Below are positions 9,145 to 17,064 of a stretch of 64,000 bases of DNA, one piece after another. A program made the position numbers and the translations under genes. Position 1 is the first letter of the stretch. Every line of letters begins with the position of its first letter. Origin of the DNA: Puteibacter caeruleilacunae (GTDB taxonomy: Bacteria; Bacteroidota; Bacteroidia; Bacteroidales; Prolixibacteraceae); the NCBI GenBank assembly GCA_005217565.1, contig SJCO01000008.1, positions 124,001-188,000 of the forward strand, written 5' to 3'. The notes under the pieces were generated by a model, which was given only the letters and a program-made list of their open reading frames with translations, made no database searches and was not told the DNA's origin.

Positions 9145-10518
9145 CTAATAGTCCGCAGGTAGGAAGTCTTTCTTCCTGATTTGTCTCTTTTTAAGAACCT
9201 CTTTTAACCTGGCAATCTCAGCTGAGAACTTTGGATTGTCTATTTGATTGATAATCTCCAAAGGATCGTTCTTCAAGTCGAAGAACAAATATTCATCGGT
9301 ACTATTTTCTGTGTTCTCTGCATGATAATGTTTGATGAGCTTGTAATCAGTTGTTGTAACCGATCGTTTTAAATTCGACAATGAACCAAACATATATTGG
9401 TGAATTGGCTTAGTATCTCCCTTCAATACAGATAAGAAACTTTTGGCTTCAACAGTCTCTGGTATCTCAATACCAGTCATTTCGCAAATTGTAGGAAAAA
9501 CATCGTGCAGATAAACATGAATATCAGTTGTTTTGTCTTGAGGAATTGACGGTCCTCGCATAATTAATGGAACAAGCAGACTGTGTTTATAAAAACTGAA
9601 TTTGCCCATTAATCCATGATGACCAATAGAAAGTCCATTATCAGAAGCATAAATAACGATAGTATTTTTATCCAAACCGTTTTGATTTAAGGCCTCCAGG
9701 ATTCTTCCAATTTGAGCATCCATATGGGTAATCATTCCATAATAATTAGCTATCTCTTGACGCACAGTATCCAAATTTCTTGGATAAGGAATTAGCATCT
9801 CATCACGGATCTTTTCATAACCATCGTTGTAGTTATAATGCGATAACAAGTTTGCTGGCAGAGGTACTTCATTTGGTTTATACATGGTGCTGTACTCTCC
9901 TGGAGGAGTACGAGGATCGTGGGGAGCTGTAAATGCCACTGTTGCAAAGAAAGGTTTGTCGTGCTGCTTGTTCAGGAATCGAATCATAGCATCGGCAAAC
10001 AACTCAGAACTAAAGCCTGATACCTTTTTCCCATCTTCTGTAAATGTCATGTGATGGTCACCCATACCTCGAGGAAAGATTCTTGACGCCTCTTCAACAC
10101 CCCATTCTTGAGGTTTTCCATGTGTATTGAATTTTCCTGTCCAGAATGTTTCGTACCCCGCTTCTTTCATTGTCTGGGGCCATCGTTTGAGGTTTTTGTT
10201 TACGCTACCAGCATATTTAGGGTAAAATGTACCGTGTGTTAGCGATCCACAACCAGTCAGTAGGGCAGTTCTACTAGGAGAGCATGTTGGTGTTTCAGTG
10301 AAGGCATTCGTAAAAGCCATACCCTGTTTTACCAGTTTGTCGATATTCGGAGTTTTAATGTAGGGATTTCCCAACGCATTAATTGCTGTAGATTGGTGGT
10401 CATCCGAAAATAACAGCAAAATATTAGGTTTAGCACTCTTTGATCGCTTGTTGATATCTCCTCCTCTTGCAGAAAAGACGAATACAGTAAGTAGAATTAA
10501 TAGGATACTTTTAGTCAT
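9145..10518 (-). CDS. Secreted S1-family sulfatase (Cys type)
   Basis: A 457-aa protein with a signal peptide (first ~19 residues). It carries the sulfatase signature CSPSRTALLTG with Cys79, the residue matured to formylglycine, and the metal-binding start PNILLLFSDDHQ; ASDNGLSIGHHG further on matches the family metal site. S1 enzymes hydrolyse sulfate esters on carbohydrates and need a maturase (anSME or FGE), not present in this window. It is monocistronic, with its own terminator. A second, different sulfatase is at 61.4 kb. Substrate is unknown; a sulfated host or algal glycan is plausible from the surrounding glycan genes. Confidence 0.92.
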   Translation of the reverse strand: MTKSILLILLTVFVFSARGGDINKRSKSAKPNILLLFSDDHQSTAINALGNPYIKTPNIDKLVKQGMAFTNAFTETPTCSPSRTALLTGCGSLTHGTFYPKYAGSVNKNLKRWPQTMKEAGYETFWTGKFNTHGKPQEWGVEEASRIFPRGMGDHHMTFTEDGKKVSGFSSELFADAMIRFLNKQHDKPFFATVAFTAPHDPRTPPGEYSTMYKPNEVPLPANLLSHYNYNDGYEKIRDEMLIPYPRNLDTVRQEIANYYGMITHMDAQIGRILEALNQNGLDKNTIVIYASDNGLSIGHHGLMGKFSFYKHSLLVPLIMRGPSIPQDKTTDIHVYLHDVFPTICEMTGIEIPETVEAKSFLSVLKGDTKPIHQYMFGSLSNLKRSVTTTDYKLIKHYHAENTENSTDEYLFFDLKNDPLEIINQIDNPKFSAEIARLKEVLKKRQIRKKDFLPADY

Positions 10519-10540
10519 AGCTTTGATTTTAAATACTATC

Positions 10541-10548
10541 CAAATGTA
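10541..10548 (-). promoter_or_regulatory. -7 box of the sulfatase promoter
   Basis: Minus-strand TACATTTG matches TAnnTTTG about 23 bp before the start codon. No good -33 TTG is visible at 19-21 bp. Confidence 0.35.
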
Positions 10549-10656
10549 TACTCCTTAAGGTGATTAGGGTTGCATCTATGTAAAAAATACTGTCATTGAG
10601 GTTAAGACGAGGGTGACTAGTTGTTCATGGGGAGTGTAACGAATGTTAAAAATACA

Positions 10657-10690
10657 GCAAAGGAGTAGTAATGACAAAAAACTACTCCGC
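10657..10690 (-). terminator. Hairpin after the kinase operon
   Basis: Perfect 8-bp stem GGAGTAGT / ACTACTCC, with further pairing outside (GCA/TGC). It lies downstream of the receiver-kinase gene. Its T tract is weak, so it may be an mRNA-stabilising or leaky terminator. Confidence 0.5.
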
Positions 10691-10771
10691 TGCTATAAGC
10701 ATTATCTTATCGTATTGCAGTCTCTCTAATTTAGCACTACGTTTCCTCCATTTCTAAGCATATTCAAATAG

Positions 10772-11968
10772 CTAATTCGAAAAAGAGGGGAGGTTAAACT
10801 GGAATATACTACCTTTCCCTATTTCACTTTCTACCTTAATTGTGCCATTATGAGCTTCTATAATTTTCTTAGCAATAGCAAGTCCTAAACCAGTTGACTT
10901 TTCTCCGGCAGTTGAAGTGGTAGAAGTAGTCTGAAAGACATTAAAAATAGCTTTCATTTCATCTTCTGCTATACCTTTACCCTCATCTTCGATATAAGTA
11001 ACAGTTTTCGACGGTTGAAAATCAATTTTTATCCAAATGTTTTTACCTTGCTTAGAGTACTTTATTGCATTGCTCAAGAGGTTATTAATAACCTGTTGGA
11101 TTTTACTCTTGTCACACATTAAAGGCATTGTATCAATAGAGTTCTCAAAGATAATCCTTTGCTTTTTCTCTCTCGCGAATATTTCATTCTGTTCTATGCA
11201 ATCTCTAATAATATCAAGATAATTCCATTCCTTAAAATCTAGATCCAGAATTCCAGATTCGATTTTAGATACATCAAGAAAATCCTCAATTAGGTCTAAC
11301 GAATATGAACAACGTTCATTTACAATTTGCAGATATTCGATGTGTTCATTTTTAGAGAATTCATTGTACTGGTGCATTAATAGGTAAGAAAAGCTATAAG
11401 CATTTCCAATTGGATTACGAAGATCGTGTGCCACAATGCCCACATACTTGTTCTTTTCAATATTTAATTGTTTCAACTGTTTATTTGCCTTTTCTAACTC
11501 TTGGGTTCTCTTCAAAACCTTATTTTCGAGATGGGTATTAGCCTCCTTAAGTTCAGACATTAGTCGTTTGTTGATCTTTATCAGTGAGTGCTTTTCGAAT
11601 GCCTCCTGTATAGCCAATTCCAGTTCCAAAGGTTTCCAGGGTTTGGTTAAATATCTAAACACTTGTCCTTCGTTTATTGCTCCAATTACCGCATCAATAT
11701 CAGAGTAGCCAGTTAATATGAGTTTTAATGTATCAGGATATATGTTTTTTATTTTACTGAAGAAGTCCACCCCAGTCATGCCAGGCATGCGCTGATCCGA
11801 TAAAACAACCTGAATTGGCACTTTCTCCATAATCTCAAGAGCTTCAGCTCCGCTGTTTGCAGTGTGTACCTTATATTTTCGCCTAAACTGTCGATAGATT
11901 GATTTAGTAATTTCTACTTCGTCATCAATTATCAGTAAGTGTTTGTGGTTTATGTTAGTATCGCTCAT
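10772..11968 (-). CDS. Response regulator-histidine kinase hybrid (REC-HisKA-HATPase)
   Basis: 398 aa, soluble. A receiver domain (about 8-125) has the phosphoacceptor D58 in VVLSDQRMPG and the conserved KPW near 108. A coiled linker (about 130-172) leads to a HisKA domain with H181 in VAHDLRNP and a C-terminal HATPase with N-box NLLSNAIKYS and G-boxes DEGKGIAED and STGLGLAIAKK. All catalytic residues are present. It is the last gene of a four-gene operon, 2 nt after the upstream kinase. With both an input receiver and an output kinase it is likely a relay that takes phosphate from the partner kinase; the final effector is not in this operon. Confidence 0.9.
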   Translation of the reverse strand: MSDTNINHKHLLIIDDEVEITKSIYRQFRRKYKVHTANSGAEALEIMEKVPIQVVLSDQRMPGMTGVDFFSKIKNIYPDTLKLILTGYSDIDAVIGAINEGQVFRYLTKPWKPLELELAIQEAFEKHSLIKINKRLMSELKEANTHLENKVLKRTQELEKANKQLKQLNIEKNKYVGIVAHDLRNPIGNAYSFSYLLMHQYNEFSKNEHIEYLQIVNERCSYSLDLIEDFLDVSKIESGILDLDFKEWNYLDIIRDCIEQNEIFAREKKQRIIFENSIDTMPLMCDKSKIQQVINNLLSNAIKYSKQGKNIWIKIDFQPSKTVTYIEDEGKGIAEDEMKAIFNVFQTTSTTSTAGEKSTGLGLAIAKKIIEAHNGTIKVESEIGKGSIFQFNLPSFSN

Positions 11969-11970
11969 AG

Positions 11971-13233
11971 TTAATTCTCAATTTTAATTGGTACCCTAAT
12001 TATAAACGTTGTTCCTTCTCCCACTATCGATTCTGCTTTAATGCTTCCTTTATGTAGATTATCTATAATTTTATATGTAATGCTCAATCCAAGTCCAGTG
12101 CCCGATCCCACAGGTTTTGTCGTAAAGAAAGGATTGAATATTTTGTCAATCTTATCCTCAGCAATGCCACATCCATTATCTGCAACCGACAATTCTAAAT
12201 ACTCATTCTTAAGTGTCATCGATAAGGTTATGTTTCCTTTTCGCTCAACAGCATAGATTGAATTTATAAGTAAATTTAACAATGCTTGATTTAGCTGTGA
12301 TGGAAAACAATCGATCATCACCTCGGTAGGTGTAATCATCTCAAAATTAATTTCTTTTTTATCGATCTCAGGCTTTATGATTGATAAGGTCGACTTAATA
12401 TTTTCGACCAAATCGATATGTTTAACGTCCGACTCATCTAATCTGGAGAAACGTCGCAAATCTTCAACGATCTTAATTACCCTATCAACCCCTGTTTGTG
12501 ATTCTTCAATAACAGAAGTAATGTCTTCAGTTAAATAGTCAAATTCATACTTTTCTTTAACGCTATCGATAAGCATTGAAGTACTCTCATAATTGTCTGA
12601 TTTCAAATTGCTTTCCAGTTCATCGAATGCTTCAAATATCTCAGAAGTGTAAGTCTTAAGTTGATGTAGGTTGTTGTTTACAAAAGCAATTGGATTATTT
12701 ATTTCGTGAGCTACTCCTGCTACCATTTGTCCCAAAGCACTCATCTTTTCTGAATGAATAAGCATTTGTTGGGTTTCTTGAAGATCTTTAAGAGTATGCT
12801 CAAGTTTTACTTTCTCTTTAATTAGTTGACGCTGAAGATTATTGACTTGTTGATTGAGCTGACTCATTTTCTTATTGTTATCAAACAGACTCAATAAGTC
12901 AGCCTCGGCATATATAAAATAGATATATTCTTCTTTGAAAATCTTTGATTGTAAGGCAAAGCTTTTGTCTGAATAATTACCAATAGTAAGTAGTCCTTCA
13001 AAAACCAGATTTCCTTCAATTGGATCAACTTGCTCAAGCTTTTTGATACTGGGATTAATTAAAAAGTTTGAAGGCTTTAATTCTTCACATGTAGTGCCTA
13101 AAAAATTGCACATGCTTTCGTTTGCAGCGAGTAACTTTTCGTCTACACTAAACCATGCCATGGCTGCATTTGTGGAGGCTTGTTTAAGTGGAGCTATAAT
13201 CCTTTCCCAATCAACAATCAATTTTTCAAGCAT
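11971..13233 (-). CDS. Soluble histidine kinase with PAS-like input domain
   Basis: 420 aa without membrane segments. Residues ~15-125 look like a PAS-like sensor (AAMAWFSVDEKLLAANESMCNFLG), followed by a coiled coil (about 130-165), a HisKA phosphoacceptor H176 in GVAHEINNPIAF and an HATPase domain with NLLINSIYAV, DNGCGIAED and GTGLGLS boxes. The HEINNP form is typical of NtrB-like/HisKA kinases. It lies between the cobalamin-sensor pair and the receiver-kinase hybrid with gaps of 14 and 2 nt, so it most likely receives its signal from those small proteins in the cytoplasm. The PAS assignment is by general pattern only. Confidence 0.88.
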   Translation of the reverse strand: MLEKLIVDWERIIAPLKQASTNAAMAWFSVDEKLLAANESMCNFLGTTCEELKPSNFLINPSIKKLEQVDPIEGNLVFEGLLTIGNYSDKSFALQSKIFKEEYIYFIYAEADLLSLFDNNKKMSQLNQQVNNLQRQLIKEKVKLEHTLKDLQETQQMLIHSEKMSALGQMVAGVAHEINNPIAFVNNNLHQLKTYTSEIFEAFDELESNLKSDNYESTSMLIDSVKEKYEFDYLTEDITSVIEESQTGVDRVIKIVEDLRRFSRLDESDVKHIDLVENIKSTLSIIKPEIDKKEINFEMITPTEVMIDCFPSQLNQALLNLLINSIYAVERKGNITLSMTLKNEYLELSVADNGCGIAEDKIDKIFNPFFTTKPVGSGTGLGLSITYKIIDNLHKGSIKAESIVGEGTTFIIRVPIKIEN

Positions 13234-13247
13234 TGTTTCGATATTCG

Positions 13248-13706
13248 TTAGTGTGAAGAAAGTGGTGCTTCAATTTGTTGTTCTGCTAAGTTATTGAATA
13301 TAGGAATATTTACCTGCATCCACTTATAGAAAGGAAGAATCTCGTTATAAGTAGATTCGCTTAGATTTTGTTTGTATATATGCTGCCAAGCGTTGAGTTG
13401 TGCCGCCCAGTAGGTTGAACTAAAGTTACGTGAGCGATAAGCTCTAAACACCCACAGTACTGTGTCAACTAATATTTCTGGTACATAATTTTCAAATACC
13501 GACTCCATAAAATGAGCATGGTTGGCATGATTATCTTTCATCATTTCCAAGTTGTTTTCTCCAACCATCACATTAATATCTGAACGATTAAGCATTACAT
13601 CATTCATTTGTTCAACCATTATATTTAGCTTCTCACTAAATTCGTTTCTCGATTCACATCCCGGTTGTTTTAGTTCTTTTGCTGTTATTAGTAGGTTCTC
13701 TTTCAT
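13248..13706 (-). CDS. Unknown 152-aa protein in the cobalamin-sensor/kinase operon
   Basis: Not recognised. Predicted soluble and mostly helical, with a His-rich stretch (NHANHAHF, about residues 58-65) and an aromatic-rich C-terminal half (TVLWVFRAYRSRNFSSTYW and FYKWMQVNIP). It sits 9 nt after the cobalamin-binding gene and 14 nt before the kinase, so co-expression is near certain. Possible roles are an adaptor between the B12 domain and the kinase, or a second sensor (the histidines and aromatic residues would suit a heme or chromophore pocket, but this is speculation). Length and start look natural: ATG with an A-rich leader. Confidence 0.7.
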   Translation of the reverse strand: MKENLLITAKELKQPGCESRNEFSEKLNIMVEQMNDVMLNRSDINVMVGENNLEMMKDNHANHAHFMESVFENYVPEILVDTVLWVFRAYRSRNFSSTYWAAQLNAWQHIYKQNLSESTYNEILPFYKWMQVNIPIFNNLAEQQIEAPLSSH

Positions 13707-13715
13707 AGTAAAGTT

Positions 13716-14354
13716 CTATTTTGATTGGATAATATAATCTTCAAGTTGATTTAAGTCGGTGATGAATGTAATATCATTCCATTCATCGAAACTACTATCT
13801 GCAAAATGCGAAATTGCCTGTCCTCCCGCAATAATTGGAATATCAGGATATGCTGTTTTTAAATCAATAATCATCTGCATAAAAGCAATGTAGTTAAAAT
13901 ATACACTTAGTGATATTGCGATTAAATTAGGTTGAGTTTCCTTGATATATTTAATGAGTTCTGATGTTGGGAATCCTGATCCTAGGAAATGACTTTCCCA
14001 ATGATTCATCTCAAATATATCGGCTGCCATTTTTATTCCTACTTGGTGTTCTTCCTTATTGACACAAGCTAATACGACCTTCTTTCCATTGTATTTTTCA
14101 GGAATAATATAAGGATAATAGGTATTTAAAATTCCTTCAGTGATTGCAGTTGCAAGATGTTCAGAGGCTACCGAAATTTTGTTCTGTTCCCATAGATTTC
14201 CAACTTCGTAAAGCGCAGGTTTCATAACTAGTTCATACAAATCCTTAATGGTTCCGCTATTATTTAAATAAGCATTGCAAATTTGATTCGCATTTTTTCG
14301 ATTACCCTTTAATAGATAATCTAAATAGTCTTGAGATGCAATTTTACTGTTCAT
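13716..14354 (-). CDS. Stand-alone cobalamin-binding protein of the CarH/AerR light-sensor type
   Basis: 212 aa. An N-terminal four-helix B12-binding-2 domain (about 10-85) carries W55-x9-E65-H66, the Wx9EH motif that caps the adenosyl group in the CarH photoreceptor family. A C-terminal Rossmann-type B12 domain (about 90-210) carries E101-x-H103-x-x-G106, the lower-ligand His motif in its E-variant. There is no MerR DNA-binding domain, unlike CarH/LitR; this resembles short B12 photosensors such as AerR. The residue after W55 is Glu, whereas Thermus CarH has the light-state ligand His there. First gene of an operon with two kinases, so light- or AdoCbl-dependent control of phosphorelay is inferred. 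It could instead sense cobalamin state only. Confidence 0.82.
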   Translation of the reverse strand: MNSKIASQDYLDYLLKGNRKNANQICNAYLNNSGTIKDLYELVMKPALYEVGNLWEQNKISVASEHLATAITEGILNTYYPYIIPEKYNGKKVVLACVNKEEHQVGIKMAADIFEMNHWESHFLGSGFPTSELIKYIKETQPNLIAISLSVYFNYIAFMQMIIDLKTAYPDIPIIAGGQAISHFADSSFDEWNDITFITDLNQLEDYIIQSK

Positions 14355-14742
14355 ATCTATTCCTGCAATTGTTTATGTTATATTCTTCATACCCTTCAAA
14401 ACTGTAAGGTATTGAATGACAGCTTCACAATCTCCCCCTGGTTTATATACATCCTTAGCCCAAATCATCGATCAAATGATGAATGATCATTTGTCATTAT
14501 TATATACGAGCTAAGTCCTATATAAAGATAAAAAATTATTTGAGTTGATCAATATGTATTAATCGTAAATAGGGAGAGCTATAAATAGTAAAAGATGTAG
14601 CATAGTAGTGAGGGGATACTGAGAATTAGACTGATGGATTAGTGTGATAGTCGGATATTTTGATAAAAAAAGATTGGTCCCCAAAAATGGAAGACCAATC
14701 TTATCTTCTAATTGTATGTATAAATAGGTGTATGGAGGAGCA
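14355..14742. other. Intergenic region between the sensor operon and the redox operon
   Basis: It holds the upstream region of the cobalamin-sensor operon (no convincing TAnnTTTG box seen) and the terminator of the aldo/keto reductase operon. No gene seen. Confidence 0.5.
14664..14701 (-). terminator. Intrinsic terminator of the 14.7-18.2 kb operon
   Basis: Perfect 9-bp stem AGATTGGTC / GACCAATCT with a 13-nt loop, followed on the minus strand by a run of T. Confidence 0.88.
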
Positions 14743-15699
14743 TTACTCTTCATCCCAAACCGAAGCAATTGTGTATGGACCTCCGGGTACTTCCCAGAAC
14801 TTCCCATCCACATATCTACGGTTTATATTTAGTGCAGCCATTTGCTCCATTTCTTCCTTTGTTAGGGCAATTTCCGCTGCTTCCAGATTTTGTTTCAATC
14901 GTGCCGGATTAACAGATTTTGGAATAACTGATACATTTCGCTGAGCAATCCAAGCAAGGATCGTTTGAGCAATTGAGATACCTTTCTTTTTAGCAATAGC
15001 TTCAATGGCTTTATCTTCCAAGAGAATAGGCTCATCTTCCTTCTTTAAGCCCGCAGGGCGATCCGAAGATCCAAGAGGAGAGTATGCCATCACATGAATA
15101 CCATTATCCTGACAGTATTTTACCAACTCATTTTGCTGGAAGTAAGGATGCAGCTCCACCTGATTTAGTTCAGGTTTAATGGTTGCAACCTCCATCAAAG
15201 CCTTCAACTTGGTAACAGAGAAATTACTTACGCCAATATTTTTGCTTAGTCCTAATTTCACAGCTTCTTCCATGCCAAGCCATGTGTCAGCAACAGGTTG
15301 TTCCTCCAATGAAAGATAGTCGTCGGCTTTAGTTGCACCAACAACATCTGGTTTAAAGGCAACAGGCCAGTGAATTAAATACAAATCCAGATAATCAAGT
15401 TGTAGATCAGCAAGCGTTTGCTTTAAGGCTGGTACTACATTGGCTTTACCATGGGCATTGTTCCATAATTTTGAGGTAATCCATAGTTCTTCGCGCTTAA
15501 CAATACCTTCGCTTAATACCTCACTTAGAGCCTGTCCAATTTCCTTCTCGTTTCCGTATATAGCAGCACAGTCGATGTGACGATATCCTATTTTAATCGC
15601 TTCTTTCACTGCTACATACACTTCTCCCGCTGCCGATTTCCATGTACCCAATCCTAAGATTGGCATTTCATCATTATTCTTATACTTTAGTCTGTTCAT
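14743..15699 (-). CDS. Aldo/keto reductase
   Basis: 318 aa, a (beta/alpha)8 NADPH-dependent reductase. The full catalytic tetrad is visible: D43, Y48 (HIDCAAIYGNE), K77 (WITSKLWN) and H110 (LYLIHWP); the cofactor-loop segment VIPKSVNPARLKQN is near residue 255. Related enzymes reduce sugar, aliphatic or aromatic aldehydes to alcohols. It is the last gene of a minus-strand operon with membrane-anchored flavoproteins, 22 nt after the nitroreductase, pointing to carbonyl detoxification or fermentation-type electron disposal. No signal peptide, so cytoplasmic. Precise substrate unknown. Confidence 0.92.
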   Translation of the reverse strand: MNRLKYKNNDEMPILGLGTWKSAAGEVYVAVKEAIKIGYRHIDCAAIYGNEKEIGQALSEVLSEGIVKREELWITSKLWNNAHGKANVVPALKQTLADLQLDYLDLYLIHWPVAFKPDVVGATKADDYLSLEEQPVADTWLGMEEAVKLGLSKNIGVSNFSVTKLKALMEVATIKPELNQVELHPYFQQNELVKYCQDNGIHVMAYSPLGSSDRPAGLKKEDEPILLEDKAIEAIAKKKGISIAQTILAWIAQRNVSVIPKSVNPARLKQNLEAAEIALTKEEMEQMAALNINRRYVDGKFWEVPGGPYTIASVWDEE

Positions 15700-15721
15700 A
15701 TAACACTTCGTTTATTAATAA

Positions 15722-16357
15722 TTACCACTTATCCCAATGCAGATTACCCGGTTTCCACTTATCTTTAGGCTTTTCTATACCTGTCGGATATCCAATTGGA
15801 ATTACATTTAGTGGGATAATATGTTCTGGTAAATTCAATGTTTCTTTTACTGTTTGCATGCGATCTTCTGCAGGATAGGCTGCCGTCCAAACAGCTCCTA
15901 ATCCCATACTTTGGGCAGCCAATAAGATGTTCTGGCTCGCAGCGGAACAATCCTGAATCCAGAATTCTTGCTCCCAGCCTTCAAGTGCTTTATTTAAATC
16001 GCCACATACTATAATAGCTGCACTGGCTTTTTTTAGCATCTTAGCATATGGGAGTCCATTTCCTAATTTATCCAGTACCTCTCTTTCGCGAATTGCAATA
16101 AAGGCCCAAGGTTGTTTATTAACAGCCGTAGGTGCTGCCATCGCTGCTTTTACTAATGTCTCTAATTGTTCTTGACTAACAACCTCATCCGTATAACTTC
16201 GAACGCTTTTACGTTGATGGATGGTTTCAAGTGTATTATTCTTTTGACTCATGTCGTCCTTTGGATTATTGCTTAATTTTAAAATTAATAAGAGAACACA
16301 AATAGCCAGCAAGATGTTGACCACTTGTGACGTATTGATTGCATTAATTGACTTCAT
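15722..16357 (-). CDS. Membrane-anchored nitroreductase-family flavoprotein
   Basis: 211 aa. An N-terminal hydrophobic helix (about 10-27, VNILLAICVLLLILKL) precedes a complete nitroreductase-type FMN domain beginning at IHQRKSVRSYTDE, with KQPWAFIAI and the late GAVWTAAYP segments typical of the fold. Nitroreductases transfer hydride from NAD(P)H through FMN to nitroaromatics, quinones or flavins. A membrane anchor is unusual for this normally soluble dimer. The two genes upstream in the operon also begin with a single short hydrophobic helix. Nearby FMN and Fe-S membrane proteins suggest it works at the membrane with an electron chain. Confidence 0.87.
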   Translation of the reverse strand: MKSINAINTSQVVNILLAICVLLLILKLSNNPKDDMSQKNNTLETIHQRKSVRSYTDEVVSQEQLETLVKAAMAAPTAVNKQPWAFIAIREREVLDKLGNGLPYAKMLKKASAAIIVCGDLNKALEGWEQEFWIQDCSAASQNILLAAQSMGLGAVWTAAYPAEDRMQTVKETLNLPEHIIPLNVIPIGYPTGIEKPKDKWKPGNLHWDKW

Positions 16358-16375
16358 CGTTCAGGATATTAATGA

Positions 16376-17062
16376 TTAGTTTTTAAATTTTTCACCATCT
16401 TTCCAGGCATTACCAACGCGCTTTCCTACTTTATAATAACTACGACCAGGCATCTCAAATAAAAGGGGCTTAACCTTATTGAAATCAATTCTCTCTCTCT
16501 CATCCAGGATGGTTTCACTCACATAAGTATTTATAATTTTAACCACAAAATTGTCGTGATGTTCAGTGTCGTAAATATCTATAACCTCACATTCCATTGC
16601 AATAGGAGAGGCCTTGATCATGGGAGCATTCTGTAGTGTCCCTTCGAAATATTCAAATACCTCAGATTTGTCAACATCCTTACCTGAATTCATCCCAACG
16701 TAATCAGCAGGAATCATCATTGATTCGGTTACCATGTTTACCGACAAGGTCTGGTTTTTCTTTATCCCCTGATTTGAGTGATGTGATTTGTGCATACTCA
16801 ACAATAGGCAGTCAAAACCGATGTTACCAATATGTGCGATAGCAATCCAATTGATTTTATCATTCACTTTTGTACCCACTACTGTTGTTGGTGTTGGGTA
16901 CAGAGGGGAATGATTGCCAATATTTTTCTTTGGGATATCAGAATAATCTATTACTTCCTGATCGGCTTCTTGCACTAACGTATCACTGCTGGTATTCATC
17001 TTCACAAGCAATAGAACTAACGCCAGAGAAAGAATAATATTAAGTGTCTTTTGAATATTCAT
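16376..17062 (-). CDS. Membrane-anchored flavin reductase-like split-barrel protein
   Basis: 228 aa. A hydrophobic anchor (about 6-22) is followed by a flavin-reductase-like/FMN-binding split-barrel domain (about 45-215): HSPLYPTPTTVVGTKVND and NMVTESMMIPADYVG fit the family, in which FMN is bound by this segment. Members include flavin reductases and pyridoxamine-oxidase-fold redox proteins. It starts 2 nt upstream of the stop-start junction with the NosR-like gene, so the two are co-translated. The linker after the anchor is acidic. Direction of transport (in or out) cannot be settled without a topology prediction. Confidence 0.8.
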   Translation of the reverse strand: MNIQKTLNIILSLALVLLLVKMNTSSDTLVQEADQEVIDYSDIPKKNIGNHSPLYPTPTTVVGTKVNDKINWIAIAHIGNIGFDCLLLSMHKSHHSNQGIKKNQTLSVNMVTESMMIPADYVGMNSGKDVDKSEVFEYFEGTLQNAPMIKASPIAMECEVIDIYDTEHHDNFVVKIINTYVSETILDERERIDFNKVKPLLFEMPGRSYYKVGKRVGNAWKDGEKFKN

Positions 17063-17064
17063 TT

